A DNA stretch of 7,968 nt from Sulfurimonas sp. (GTDB lineage: Bacteria; Campylobacterota; Campylobacteria; Campylobacterales; Sulfurimonadaceae), in the NCBI GenBank assembly GCA_003978475.1, contig QNZR01000193.1, positions 1-7,968 of the forward strand, written 5' to 3'. Made by a program: the position numbers and the translations under genes. Every line of letters starts with the position of its first letter. Position 1 is the stretch's first letter. This document shows positions 1 through 6,614 of the stretch, one piece after another. The notes beneath the pieces are model-generated. The model worked only from the letters and a program-made list of their open reading frames with translations. It had not been told where the DNA came from and ran no database searches.

Positions 1-604
1 TATGGTCGAAAAAATTTATGTTCATTTTCCCGTTCCCTGGGACAAAAAACCCCACCGCCGCATCATTTCCAAAGCTTTTATAGAAGAGGCCATTCGCGTA
101 CTTAATATTCAAGGAACGCTTGAATTACGAACCGACAGCGACAATTATTACATGTATTCGTATGAAACACTGATGTCTCTGCGGCAACTCTCTTTGGAAG
201 TTCATAAAAATCGTGCCATTGCCATTAGCAGTAAATACGAAGACCGGTGGCGCCTGATGGACAAAAACATCTACGACCTCATTTTGCATAATACCGAAGA
301 GAGTCCTTTGCAACCCTCACCCGGCACCTTTGCCTTTCCGCCTCACCTTTTAAACGTCACACGTTTGCATGAACTCAACGGTAAAACCGTGACCTTTGAA
401 GAAGGTTTCATTCATTTTGAGCGTCTCTATAGCATTGAAGGCGGCGGTATGCTGCTGCGACTGTCGCTTGGGAGTTTTGAGCGTCCCGAACATCTTTATT
501 TAATGTTTGGAGACAAAGAGACGATATACTTTCCGCAAGAACCGATTGCGACACGAACCAACCATGCCATACACCGCCAACTCATTAAGGAACTTCATGG
601 ATAA
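1..604 (+). CDS. trmB: tRNA (guanine-N7-)-methyltransferase, 3' part (5' end outside window)
   Basis: TrmB methylates N7 of G46 in the tRNA variable loop using S-adenosylmethionine; it is cytosolic. Only the C-terminal 200 or so residues are present. The first ATG, at position 2, is internal: the reading frame enters from outside the window and the SAM-binding half is missing. Visible family motifs are HFPVPW (residues 8-13 counted from that ATG), followed by KKPHRR and then LELRTDSDNYY, and later SKYEDRW...IYDLIL, which matches the TKFE-R...IYDL motif of TrmB. The usual FPDPW Asp is Val here and the Thr of TKFE is Ser. About 105 residues follow the end of the methyltransferase fold (after IYDLIL), so the full protein should be near 390-400 residues rather than the roughly 240 of E. 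coli; from memory, such a long form is usual in Campylobacterota. The TAA stop lies inside the start of ftsE (8-nt overlap). Confidence 0.9.
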   Translation, partial: MVEKIYVHFPVPWDKKPHRRIISKAFIEEAIRVLNIQGTLELRTDSDNYYMYSYETLMSLRQLSLEVHKNRAIAISSKYEDRWRLMDKNIYDLILHNTEESPLQPSPGTFAFPPHLLNVTRLHELNGKTVTFEEGFIHFERLYSIEGGGMLLRLSLGSFERPEHLYLMFGDKETIYFPQEPIATRTNHAIHRQLIKELHG

Positions 605-1268
605 GGTGATCTATGCCCATAATCTTTCATTAGCCTATAATGATCGGGAGACGATCATTAACGACACCTCTTTCTCCATCGGGTCGGGCAGTTTCGTCTT
701 TATTACCGGAGCCAGCGGCAGCGGTAAATCTACCCTGTTAAAATCTTTTTACGGTGCCATTGCCCCCCAGCGCGGCGATCTGATTGTCGGGGGCGTTGAA
801 CTCAACAATATTGCCCCCAAAAAACTCAATCTGCTGCGACGGCATCTGGGCATTGTCTTTCAAAACTACCGACTGGTCAATGAGTGGACAATTGAGAAAA
901 ACGTGATGCTACCGCTCATTATTTCAGGCTACTCTAAAGACGTCAGTACCTCGCAGGTTGAAAAACTGCTCAGACATGTCAAGTTAAGCCACCAGAGCGG
1001 CAAACATCCTCGGGAGTTAAGTGGTGGTGAACAGCAGCGTGTTGCTATGGCACGGGCACTCTCGCACAACCCTATTTTAATACTCGCCGATGAGCCGACG
1101 GGCAATCTGGACGACTACTCGTCTCAAGTAATTTGGAATCTGCTCCAAGGTGCCAATCTTCAGCTGAAAACGACGGTGGTGGTGGTAACACACAATATTC
1201 CTAAAACCTTGAACCTTGAATACAAACATTTTCATTTGGAAAACGGGGTACTCAATGAAGTCCTTTAA
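597..1268 (+). CDS. ftsE: Cell-division ATP-binding protein FtsE
   Basis: FtsE is the cytoplasmic ATPase of the FtsEX complex, an ABC-type machine that does not transport a substrate but passes ATP-driven movement through FtsX to a periplasmic regulator of peptidoglycan hydrolysis. The 223-residue protein has the full ABC set: A-loop Tyr14, Walker A GASGSGKST (38-46), Q-loop Gln89, signature LSGGEQQR (141-148), Walker B ILILADEP (160-167), the following GNLDD D-loop and H-loop His199. Length fits FtsE. The frame is open further upstream (from 507), but the start at 597 (MDKVIYAHNLSL) matches the family N-terminus, has an AAGGA Shine-Dalgarno sequence at 587-591 and overlaps the trmB stop by only 8 nt (ATGGATAA), suggesting translational coupling. 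LolD- or MacB-type ATPases share these motifs; the adjacent ftsX decides the call. Confidence 0.93.
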   Translation: MDKVIYAHNLSLAYNDRETIINDTSFSIGSGSFVFITGASGSGKSTLLKSFYGAIAPQRGDLIVGGVELNNIAPKKLNLLRRHLGIVFQNYRLVNEWTIEKNVMLPLIISGYSKDVSTSQVEKLLRHVKLSHQSGKHPRELSGGEQQRVAMARALSHNPILILADEPTGNLDDYSSQVIWNLLQGANLQLKTTVVVVTHNIPKTLNLEYKHFHLENGVLNEVL

Positions 1269-2067
1269 AAACCATCTCTCGTTAATTATGGCGATTGTCA
1301 CCATCTTGTTTTCGTTACAAATTTTCACCATTACCGAGCGTGCTATCGATGCCTATGAGCGTGACCTTCAGGAGAATTACTCGATTGTTGTCGTTTCAGA
1401 AAAGAGCATCTCAAACAAAAGCTTTCAGAACATGCACCCGCTCATTAAAAAAAGTGAGCTTATTGCTGCTGATCATGTTCTTAAGAACATTAAGCTTCAG
1501 ATGAAGCAGACCAATATCAAACTGCTAAAAACGGCGCTGCCGAAATTTTACCGCATCCATCTCTCCAAATTTCCCTCTCCCGATCAGATTGACGCCATTA
1601 GCGATGCCATTAAAGCACATGTCGGTGTCACACGGGTGGAGAGTTTTGAAAACAGTCACAACACCACCTACAAGCTGCTGCTGCTGTTTAAACAGGTAGT
1701 GCTGGTATTGGCGGTATTTATTTTTATTGTCACCTCGCTGCTAATGCTCAAAGAGATGCGCATCTGGCAATTTCAACATACCGAACGCATGAGTATTATG
1801 GCACTTTTTGGTGCTCCGGTCTGGCTGCGCTCGGCTGTTCTTTTTCGCCTTGCCGTCATTGACGCCCTGTTAGCCACGCTCATTACCTGTGTCGCATTCC
1901 TTGGAATGCTCAACTACGGATGGATTGCCTCGGAACTCGAAGTTATCGGTATTAATATCACTATTTTTGACCTTTTGAATGATGGTGTTTCCATGTTGGT
2001 ATTGGCGTTGGGACTCTCCATATTTTTAGCCACCATGATTGTATTAGGTCATAAAGAAGAGGTATGA
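1255..2067 (+). CDS. ftsX: Cell-division membrane protein FtsX
   Basis: FtsX is the inner-membrane partner of FtsE; its large periplasmic loop contacts a hydrolase or hydrolase activator. The 270-residue product has the expected topology: a short cytoplasmic N-terminus, TM1 about residues 8-26, a periplasmic domain of about 110 residues, TM2 about 140-164, then TM3 about 199-220 and TM4 about 240-265. After TM2 the stretch RMSIMALFGAPVWLR corresponds to the conserved LGA-x-W-R region of FtsX proteins, thought to face FtsE. I chose the ATG at 1255 (MKSFKNHLSL); the earlier in-frame ATG at 1216 would deepen the overlap with ftsE to 53 nt and add 13 residues before TM1. With this start the overlap is 14 nt. 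Sequence identity in this family is low, so the call rests on topology, that motif and position after ftsE. Confidence 0.9.
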   Translation: MKSFKNHLSLIMAIVTILFSLQIFTITERAIDAYERDLQENYSIVVVSEKSISNKSFQNMHPLIKKSELIAADHVLKNIKLQMKQTNIKLLKTALPKFYRIHLSKFPSPDQIDAISDAIKAHVGVTRVESFENSHNTTYKLLLLFKQVVLVLAVFIFIVTSLLMLKEMRIWQFQHTERMSIMALFGAPVWLRSAVLFRLAVIDALLATLITCVAFLGMLNYGWIASELEVIGINITIFDLLNDGVSMLVLALGLSIFLATMIVLGHKEEV

Positions 2068-3311
2068 TTCGCTTACTTTTACTCCTGCTTTATATTGTTC
2101 TTAACGTCAGTGTTGCCCGCAATATAGATGCTGAAATTCAAGATACCTCCAAGCGGCTTAAAACGTTTGACAGAGATTACAGCATGATGAATACCAAAAT
2201 GGCAAACAATGCCAAAGCCATTCTCAAACAGCAAAACATTGTTTTAAAACAGACCAAAGAACTTCAGGCGCTGCAAAAAGAGCTTGAAGACAAAGAGCAG
2301 GCCTATCGCAAGCAAAAAAAAGAACGGGATCAGCTAAAACGCTCCAGCAGTAAACTCAACGAGGAACAACAAAAAATCGAGCAGGATCTCGTCTTTGCCA
2401 TTGCTCGAAACGCCTCACTCATGGCGGTACTCGATGACAAAGATCCAGTCAATGAACTCTCACTTATCACGCAAGAAGCCCTCAAAGCACTGAGCAAACA
2501 GATTCATCATGAAATTCAGGCACTCAACTCAAACTATTATGAGACTACCCAAAAAATCAAAAAACTCGAACAACGTATTCAGAAACTTCACAGTGCCATT
2601 GCCATGATTGATGCCAAAAAACAGACGCTTTTGGTACTCAAACGCTCTACTGACAAAAATCTTTCCCTGCTTAAGCGCAAGCAGCAACAATATAAAACTT
2701 CTTTTAAAAAGCTTCAAAGCCAACAACGTGCCCTGCGCAAGACACTGGCAAATCTCAATATTATTAAAGAAAAAGAGAAAGATCGCATTGCGCGAGAAAA
2801 ACGGGAGCGTCAGGAGGCACAACGCATCGCTAAACTTGAACGGGAGCGTCAACAAGCCTTAAAGGCGGGTAAAAAGCTCCCTCCTGTCAAAAAACAGAGT
2901 ATTTTTCACCGAGTGAAAACCAAACGCTACCGCGGTAAAAAAACCATTGCACCCCTCTCGGAATATACACTGCTTAAAAAGTTTGGTCCCTATACTGACC
3001 CGATTTATGATATTAAAACCTTTAACGAATCTGTCTCCTTAAAACCCGGATCTCGCAATGCCAAAGTTAAAAGTGTACTTAACGGCAAGGTCATTCTTGC
3101 CAAAGAAACCCCGCTGCTTGACCATGTCATCATTATTGAACATGCCAATGGCATGCATACGATTTATGCCTACTTAACGCAGATTGCGCCAACGATTAAA
3201 AAAGGTACCCGACTGAAAAAAGGTTCGGTTATTGGACGTGTCAATAAAGAGCTGATGTTTGAAGTGACGCAACAAAATTACCATATTGACCCCATGCAGC
3301 TCATTCGCTAA
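2064..3311 (+). CDS. envC: EnvC-like murein hydrolase activator (coiled coil plus degenerate LytM/M23 domain)
   Basis: Predicted periplasmic protein of 415 residues. It has a signal peptide (MIRLLLLLLYIVLNVSVA, likely cut after Ala18), a long Lys/Gln/Glu-rich coiled coil (about 25-265), a basic linker (about 266-298) and a C-terminal LytM domain (about 303-413). The LytM fold is recognisable from FGPYTDP (307-313), NGKVILA (340-346), IIIEHANGMHTIYAYL and IGRVNKELMFEV. The zinc and catalytic positions are replaced: Asn321 and Ser325 stand where H and D of HxGxD belong, Tyr370 where the His of YAHL belongs, and Met398 where the His of LHFE belongs. This is the pattern of E. coli EnvC, which activates amidases rather than cutting peptidoglycan. 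ATGA overlap with ftsX (4 nt) supports a shared FtsEX-regulator module. The SD-like AAGAGG sits only about 1 nt from the start, so translation may depend on coupling to ftsX. Databases may label it a peptidase M23; I infer it is not enzymatic. Confidence 0.88.
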   Translation: MIRLLLLLLYIVLNVSVARNIDAEIQDTSKRLKTFDRDYSMMNTKMANNAKAILKQQNIVLKQTKELQALQKELEDKEQAYRKQKKERDQLKRSSSKLNEEQQKIEQDLVFAIARNASLMAVLDDKDPVNELSLITQEALKALSKQIHHEIQALNSNYYETTQKIKKLEQRIQKLHSAIAMIDAKKQTLLVLKRSTDKNLSLLKRKQQQYKTSFKKLQSQQRALRKTLANLNIIKEKEKDRIAREKRERQEAQRIAKLERERQQALKAGKKLPPVKKQSIFHRVKTKRYRGKKTIAPLSEYTLLKKFGPYTDPIYDIKTFNESVSLKPGSRNAKVKSVLNGKVILAKETPLLDHVIIIEHANGMHTIYAYLTQIAPTIKKGTRLKKGSVIGRVNKELMFEVTQQNYHIDPMQLIR

Positions 3312-4021
3312 AACGGCCAGACTGCCTTAAGAATTTTCGTACCCCACCCCTGCTGCGTTGCCCGGTCAAGTTCACCTTGTGAACTGTAAGCAATTTTGGC
3401 ATCACTGATTTTATCGGAGCTAATCTGATTGTTTTGATCAATATCATACGGTCGAATCACTCCACTTATCTGAATGATCTGTTTTTCATTATCAATAAGA
3501 ATATCCCGTCGTCCGGAGATAAAATAGTTGCCGTTTTCAAGCACCTTAATAATACGTGCCGAAACCATCGTTCGAAACGATGCTGCTTTGCTATAGGAGC
3601 CCTTCCCGGAAAATGAACTGCTTGAGTTGGCATTAAACCCAATATTGGTCAAGCCGCTGGCTTTATTGGCCAAAGAAGAAACCGCAGCGTTATTGCCCCC
3701 GGCACTAAACGTACCGCCGCCCAACTGGGTCGTGTCACTCTCAGAGATTTTTTTATTGACGCTATTGGAACTGTTGGTATTTTCTGTAATACTGACGGTA
3801 ACAATATCGTTGACATGCATCGCTTTGTGATCTGAGAAAAGCGGATTGTCTCCCTGACCGAAAATACTCCCGCTCGATGCAAAGTTGTTCTCCTCCTCTT
3901 TAGAAGGCATCTGTTCCACATATGCCGGCGGCTTAAAGTCAAGTTCCGGATCACTCAGTTTGGCGGTACACCCACTAAACAGGGTGAGTATTACTGGTAA
4001 TAGCAGGAGTTCTTTCATCAT
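3308..4021 (-). CDS. flgH: Flagellar L-ring lipoprotein FlgH
   Basis: FlgH forms the L ring, the outer-membrane bushing around the flagellar rod. The 237-residue product starts with a lipoprotein signal peptide ending in LTLFSGC; Cys18 is the predicted lipidated residue. Family features follow: GSIFGQGDNPLFSDHKAMHVNDIVTVSITE, a Ser/Asn/Gly-rich low-complexity middle (about 80-140), then KVLENGNYFISGRRDI, IQISGVIRPYDID and the near C-terminal ISDAKIAYSSQGEL. Length is typical. There are two tandem ATG codons (4019-4021 and 4016-4018); either may be used, and the Shine-Dalgarno is weak (GAGA). The gene stands alone on this strand with no other flagellar gene in the window. A sigma-54-type promoter lies directly upstream, fitting mid-stage flagellar gene control in Campylobacterota. 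Its TAG stop interlocks with the TAA stop of the convergent envC-like gene. Confidence 0.96.
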   Translation of the reverse strand: MMKELLLLPVILTLFSGCTAKLSDPELDFKPPAYVEQMPSKEEENNFASSGSIFGQGDNPLFSDHKAMHVNDIVTVSITENTNSSNSVNKKISESDTTQLGGGTFSAGGNNAAVSSLANKASGLTNIGFNANSSSSFSGKGSYSKAASFRTMVSARIIKVLENGNYFISGRRDILIDNEKQIIQISGVIRPYDIDQNNQISSDKISDAKIAYSSQGELDRATQQGWGTKILKAVWPF

Positions 4022-4025
4022 TCAA

Positions 4026-4053
4026 TTGTCTCGCATTATTATTTTGCTAAAAT
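4026..4053 (+). promoter_or_regulatory. Sigma-70-type promoter of yqeY
   Basis: A -10 box TAAAAT at 4048-4053 is preceded by TGC at 4045-4047, making an extended -10. TTGTCT at 4026-4031 could act as a -35 box with a 16-nt spacer, though -35 boxes are weak in this phylum. The predicted start near 4060 leaves a leader of about 22 nt containing AAGGGA (4072-4077), a good Shine-Dalgarno for the ATG at 4082. The region overlaps the flgH sigma-54 promoter and its predicted transcript start. Confidence 0.55.
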
Positions 4054-4056
4054 TAA

Positions 4057-4073
4057 AGCAAATTTAGTTCCAA
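4057..4073 (-). promoter_or_regulatory. Sigma-54 (RpoN) promoter of flgH
   Basis: Read on the minus strand, 4073 to 4057 is TTGGAAC-TAAAT-TTGCT. The invariant GG (4071-4070) and GC (4059-4058) are separated by exactly 10 nt, as in -24/-12 promoters, and GGAA...TTGCT matches the form I know from Campylobacter and Helicobacter flagellar genes. It differs from the general TTGGCAC-N5-TTGCW consensus at one base. The predicted transcript start is about 4046, giving a leader of about 25 nt before flgH. An activator such as FlgR would be needed; I see no obvious enhancer-like palindrome, and any upstream site would lie inside yqeY. Confidence 0.82.
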
Positions 4074-4081
4074 GGGAAAAT

Positions 4082-4525
4082 ATGAGTCTTCGTACCACCA
4101 TTAAAGATGACATTAAAAATGCTATGAAAGCCAAAGATACCGCCAAGCGTGATGCACTGCGTCTGCTTGATAGCGCCATGAAACAGATTGAAGTCGATGA
4201 ACGCAAAGAACTTAGTGATGATGATGTGCTCGCCATCATTGCCAAACAGGTCAAACAACGCCATGACTCTGCCACACAATACAAAAATGCCGGTCGGGAT
4301 GATCTGCTCGAAAAAGAGTTGGCGGAAATCGCCATTTTTGAAACCTACCTGCCACGGCAACTAAGCGATGACGAACTTTGCAGCGCCATTAAAGAGATTA
4401 TTGCCCAAACCGGCGCACAGAACATGAAAGATATGGGAAAAGTTATGGGTGCCGCCAAAAGTCATATCGGTAACGTGGCTGATGGAAAGCGCATTAACGA
4501 ATGCGTCAAAACACTGCTGGCATAA
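4082..4525 (+). CDS. yqeY: GatB/YqeY domain protein
   Basis: A 147-residue stand-alone YqeY protein, related to the C-terminal tail domain of GatB, the tRNA-dependent Asn/Gln amidotransferase subunit. The cellular role of free YqeY is not settled; by homology it may bind tRNA or assist amidotransferase or aminoacyl-tRNA functions, but it carries no catalytic site I can identify. Characteristic segments are the N-terminal helices (MSLRTTIKDDIKNAMKAKD...ALRLLDSAMKQIEVDE), the middle IAIFETYLPRQLSDDEL and the C-terminal MKDMGKVMGAAKSHIGNVADGK, which corresponds to the MGKVM...G-aDGk region of the family. The length is normal. It is a single-gene unit with its own promoter and a strong AAGGGA ribosome site, and it ends in an inverted repeat shared with trpC. 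Confidence 0.94.
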   Translation: MSLRTTIKDDIKNAMKAKDTAKRDALRLLDSAMKQIEVDERKELSDDDVLAIIAKQVKQRHDSATQYKNAGRDDLLEKELAEIAIFETYLPRQLSDDELCSAIKEIIAQTGAQNMKDMGKVMGAAKSHIGNVADGKRINECVKTLLA

Positions 4526-4540
4526 TGACAAGTCATTATG
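4521..4540. repeat. Perfect inverted repeat over the yqeY and trpC stop codons
   Basis: CATAATGAC and GTCATTATG form two 9-nt perfect inverted arms separated by AA, or 8-bp arms with a CAAG loop. The left arm holds the TAA of yqeY (4523-4525) and the right arm holds, on the other strand, the TAA of trpC (4536-4538). It could form a hairpin in both transcripts and act as a shared 3' end or anti-readthrough structure. Neither side has a T tract directly after the stem, so it is not a standard intrinsic terminator. The plus-strand flank (4541-4555) is C-rich and G-poor, which might favour Rho, but this is weak. Confidence 0.6.
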
Positions 4541-5333
4541 CACACCCCTCCCCCGTTTTAAGACAGCGCAGAGCACTCTCGACGTCATCCTGGCGCATGA
4601 GTGACTCACCGACTAAAAAAGCATCAACACCGGCACGATGCAGATCCGGAAGCTGCCCGTGTTCGTAAATACCACTCTCGGCAACAATAATTTTACCGTT
4701 AGGTATGAGCGGTATGAGCTTATGGCATAACTCCATATCCATCTCAAACGTCTCCAAATTTCGATGATTAATGCCAATAATATCGGCACCGGCATAAACA
4801 GCTTTGGTTAAATCACTTTTATCATGAATCTCAACCAGAGCTTCCATACCCAGATGTCGGGTATAGTTTAGCAGAGTTTTCAACGCTTTACGGCTTAATG
4901 CCTTGGCAATTAAAAGTACAAAATCTGCACCATACACCAGTGCCTCCACCAGCTGATATTCGGAGACAATAAAATCTTTGCGTAAAAGCGGAATACCCAC
5001 ATAACGTCGAATGCCTGCCAAATATTCCAGATTTCCCTGAAAAAAATGAGGTTCCGTCAGTACCGAGATAGCATTGGCACCGCCACGTTCATACCCCTGC
5101 GCAATAGCCAACGGATCAAAATCCTCACGAATAACTCCTTTAGAAGGGCTCGCTTTTTTTACTTCAGAAATAATGCGGTACGGCTCCTCTTGCGTCGATG
5201 TCAAAAAAGGTATGACATCACGCGGTGCACGGGCATTAAATGCCAATGAGCGTCCCAGCCAGTCAATGGTGTACTCTTTTTGACGAATGGCCAAATCTTC
5301 TTTGGTCTTTTTGATAATATCATCTAGAATCAT
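4536..5333 (-). CDS. trpC: Indole-3-glycerol phosphate synthase
   Basis: TrpC closes the indole ring by converting 1-(2-carboxyphenylamino)-1-deoxyribulose 5-phosphate to indole-3-glycerol phosphate, the fourth step of tryptophan synthesis. The 265-residue product is a monofunctional TIM barrel with all family motifs: SEVKKASPSKG (Glu57, Lys59), LRKDFI (Lys119), ALVEIH (Glu168), GINHRNLETF (187-196), VAESGI (Glu219, Ser220) and FLVGESLM (239-246). No TrpF domain is fused. The TAG stop of the upstream lipoprotein gene is immediately followed by its ATG (TAGATG), and an AAAGGA about 10 nt before the start may serve as ribosome site; translational coupling is likely. No other trp gene is nearby, so tryptophan genes are scattered at least here and trpC is expressed with unrelated genes. 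Confidence 0.97.
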   Translation of the reverse strand: MILDDIIKKTKEDLAIRQKEYTIDWLGRSLAFNARAPRDVIPFLTSTQEEPYRIISEVKKASPSKGVIREDFDPLAIAQGYERGGANAISVLTEPHFFQGNLEYLAGIRRYVGIPLLRKDFIVSEYQLVEALVYGADFVLLIAKALSRKALKTLLNYTRHLGMEALVEIHDKSDLTKAVYAGADIIGINHRNLETFEMDMELCHKLIPLIPNGKIIVAESGIYEHGQLPDLHRAGVDAFLVGESLMRQDDVESALRCLKTGEGCA

Positions 5334-6614
5334 CTACTTCATATCCTTTAAACATTGTTCTATGGCGCGAATATGCTCTTGAACCTCTTCATCATCGCTG
5401 CCCAGTGTAGTCATAACTTTTTGCATTAGCTCATACGCTTCTTGACAGCGATGAAGTTTATAGTATCCCCATGCCAATGAGTCCAGATAAAATGAAGATT
5501 CCGGTTCAATTTTCAGTGCACGCTTCACATACGAAACACCCTCTTCTACCCCAAGATTGTGGTCAATCATCAGGTATCCCAAATAATTTAAAAACAGCGG
5601 GTCTTCATTTTGAAGAATCACCTCCTTTAAAATATGCATCACACGGTGCAGTACTTTGGGGTTCTCTTTATCGCTACTGGCTTCATACTCAAAAATGGCA
5701 CTTTGTCCCAGGAAGGAGCTCTCACCGCTGTCTTCATAGATTTTTTTTGCCAGCAATGCTGCTTTTTTATAATGCCGGCTATTGACATAGAGCTGCAACA
5801 GCATCTTGTCGTTGACATGGTACTTTTCCAAAAACATCATCAGTTTTGAAAACTCCTGCTTGTAACGGTAAATATTAATAATAGCTTCGGCAACACGTGG
5901 ATCTTTGTGATTTTCGTACATACGAAGGTAGATGGACAGCATCCCTTCAATGTTGTTTTGGTTGCTGTAAAATCCTGCCAGACGGCTACAGACCACCTGA
6001 GAGCATCCGTGCAGCCGATTGTGTGTCTCCAAATACGAAATAGCATCTTCTTTGCGATCCAAATTGACATACAGCGTCACCGCAAGCCTATCTAAAATCT
6101 TCTCATCATAAGCAATTGCATAAGCACTTTCCAAATACTTAATGGCCATATTGTAATGTTCTTCTTTTTGGTAAATCTTGCTAACTAACAGATAATCGCC
6201 CTCTGCTTTGGTAATCGCAAGCAGCTCCAAAGCAAGCTGCTTTGCCTCCTCAAGGCGATCCTGTTTCATAAGTGCCGCAATTTTAAAGCGCATCAATTGT
6301 GGTAGCGGAGCAGTTTCTTGTTTCAGGTAGCGGGTAGTTCGGGCAATAACCGCATCGGTATCGCCGTTGTCTAAAAGCATCATTACACTGCGATAGAGGT
6401 ACTCTTTATTATGCGTATTCCGGTACAAAATGTCGTAATAGCGCGAGGCATCGGCATAATGCTGATTGACCTCAGCATCGAGTGCATACATAATATACTC
6501 ATCTTCTCTGGCAAATGATGGCATCGCCTGCGCCGCAGGCTGCGGTTCTTGACGCAAACATCCGCTTACACTTAAAAGCAGTAACAGTAGCGGTAATACT
6601 ATAAATTTACGCAT
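5334..6614 (-). CDS. TPR-repeat lipoprotein of unknown function
   Basis: A 426-residue predicted lipoprotein: signal sequence MRKFIVLPLLLLLLSVSGC with lipobox VSGC (Cys19), then almost entirely helical repeats of TPR type. Clear repeat-like pairs include HYADASRYYDILYRN, RLEEAKQLALELL, HYNMAIKYLESAYAI and RKEDAISYLETH. The last block, about 341-401, NYLGYLM...GVEEGVSYVKRALKIEPESSFYLDSLAWGYYKLHRCQEAYELMQKVM, is the best conserved and typical of bacterial TPR scaffold proteins. The frame is open back to 6710, but the start at 6614 gives the intact lipoprotein signal, has a GGGGA ribosome site and overlaps ykgJ by only 8 nt (ATGCGTAA). The residue after Cys is Leu, so outer-membrane sorting by the Lol system is possible. 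A protein-protein scaffold in the envelope is the most that can be inferred. From memory, Campylobacter jejuni also has a lipoprotein gene just before trpC. Confidence 0.87.
   Translation of the reverse strand: MRKFIVLPLLLLLLSVSGCLRQEPQPAAQAMPSFAREDEYIMYALDAEVNQHYADASRYYDILYRNTHNKEYLYRSVMMLLDNGDTDAVIARTTRYLKQETAPLPQLMRFKIAALMKQDRLEEAKQLALELLAITKAEGDYLLVSKIYQKEEHYNMAIKYLESAYAIAYDEKILDRLAVTLYVNLDRKEDAISYLETHNRLHGCSQVVCSRLAGFYSNQNNIEGMLSIYLRMYENHKDPRVAEAIINIYRYKQEFSKLMMFLEKYHVNDKMLLQLYVNSRHYKKAALLAKKIYEDSGESSFLGQSAIFEYEASSDKENPKVLHRVMHILKEVILQNEDPLFLNYLGYLMIDHNLGVEEGVSYVKRALKIEPESSFYLDSLAWGYYKLHRCQEAYELMQKVMTTLGSDDEEVQEHIRAIEQCLKDMK

Noticed and set aside
507..596. 30-codon N-terminal extension of ftsE
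   Set aside because: It lies inside trmB in another frame, precedes the conserved ABC N-terminus and is basic with no family match; the start at 597 has a good ribosome site.
2780..2860. Repeated CGGGAGCGTCA units (about 2802 and 2840) as a possible DNA repeat
   Set aside because: Two in-frame copies encode the RERQ heptad-like repeats of the coiled coil; protein-level repetition explains them.
2529..2862. Open frames on both strands within the coiled-coil part of the envC-like gene
   Set aside because: Low-complexity Lys/Gln-rich coding sequence often leaves other frames open; neither has a plausible start site or motif.
4039..4360. Two overlapping minus-strand open frames opposite yqeY
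   Set aside because: Both lie antisense to yqeY, show no motif, and are explained by codon bias of the opposite strand.
4541..4560. C-rich run followed by TTTT as an intrinsic terminator for yqeY
   Set aside because: There is no G-rich partner for a stem and the T run is short and 15 nt past the palindrome, inside trpC.
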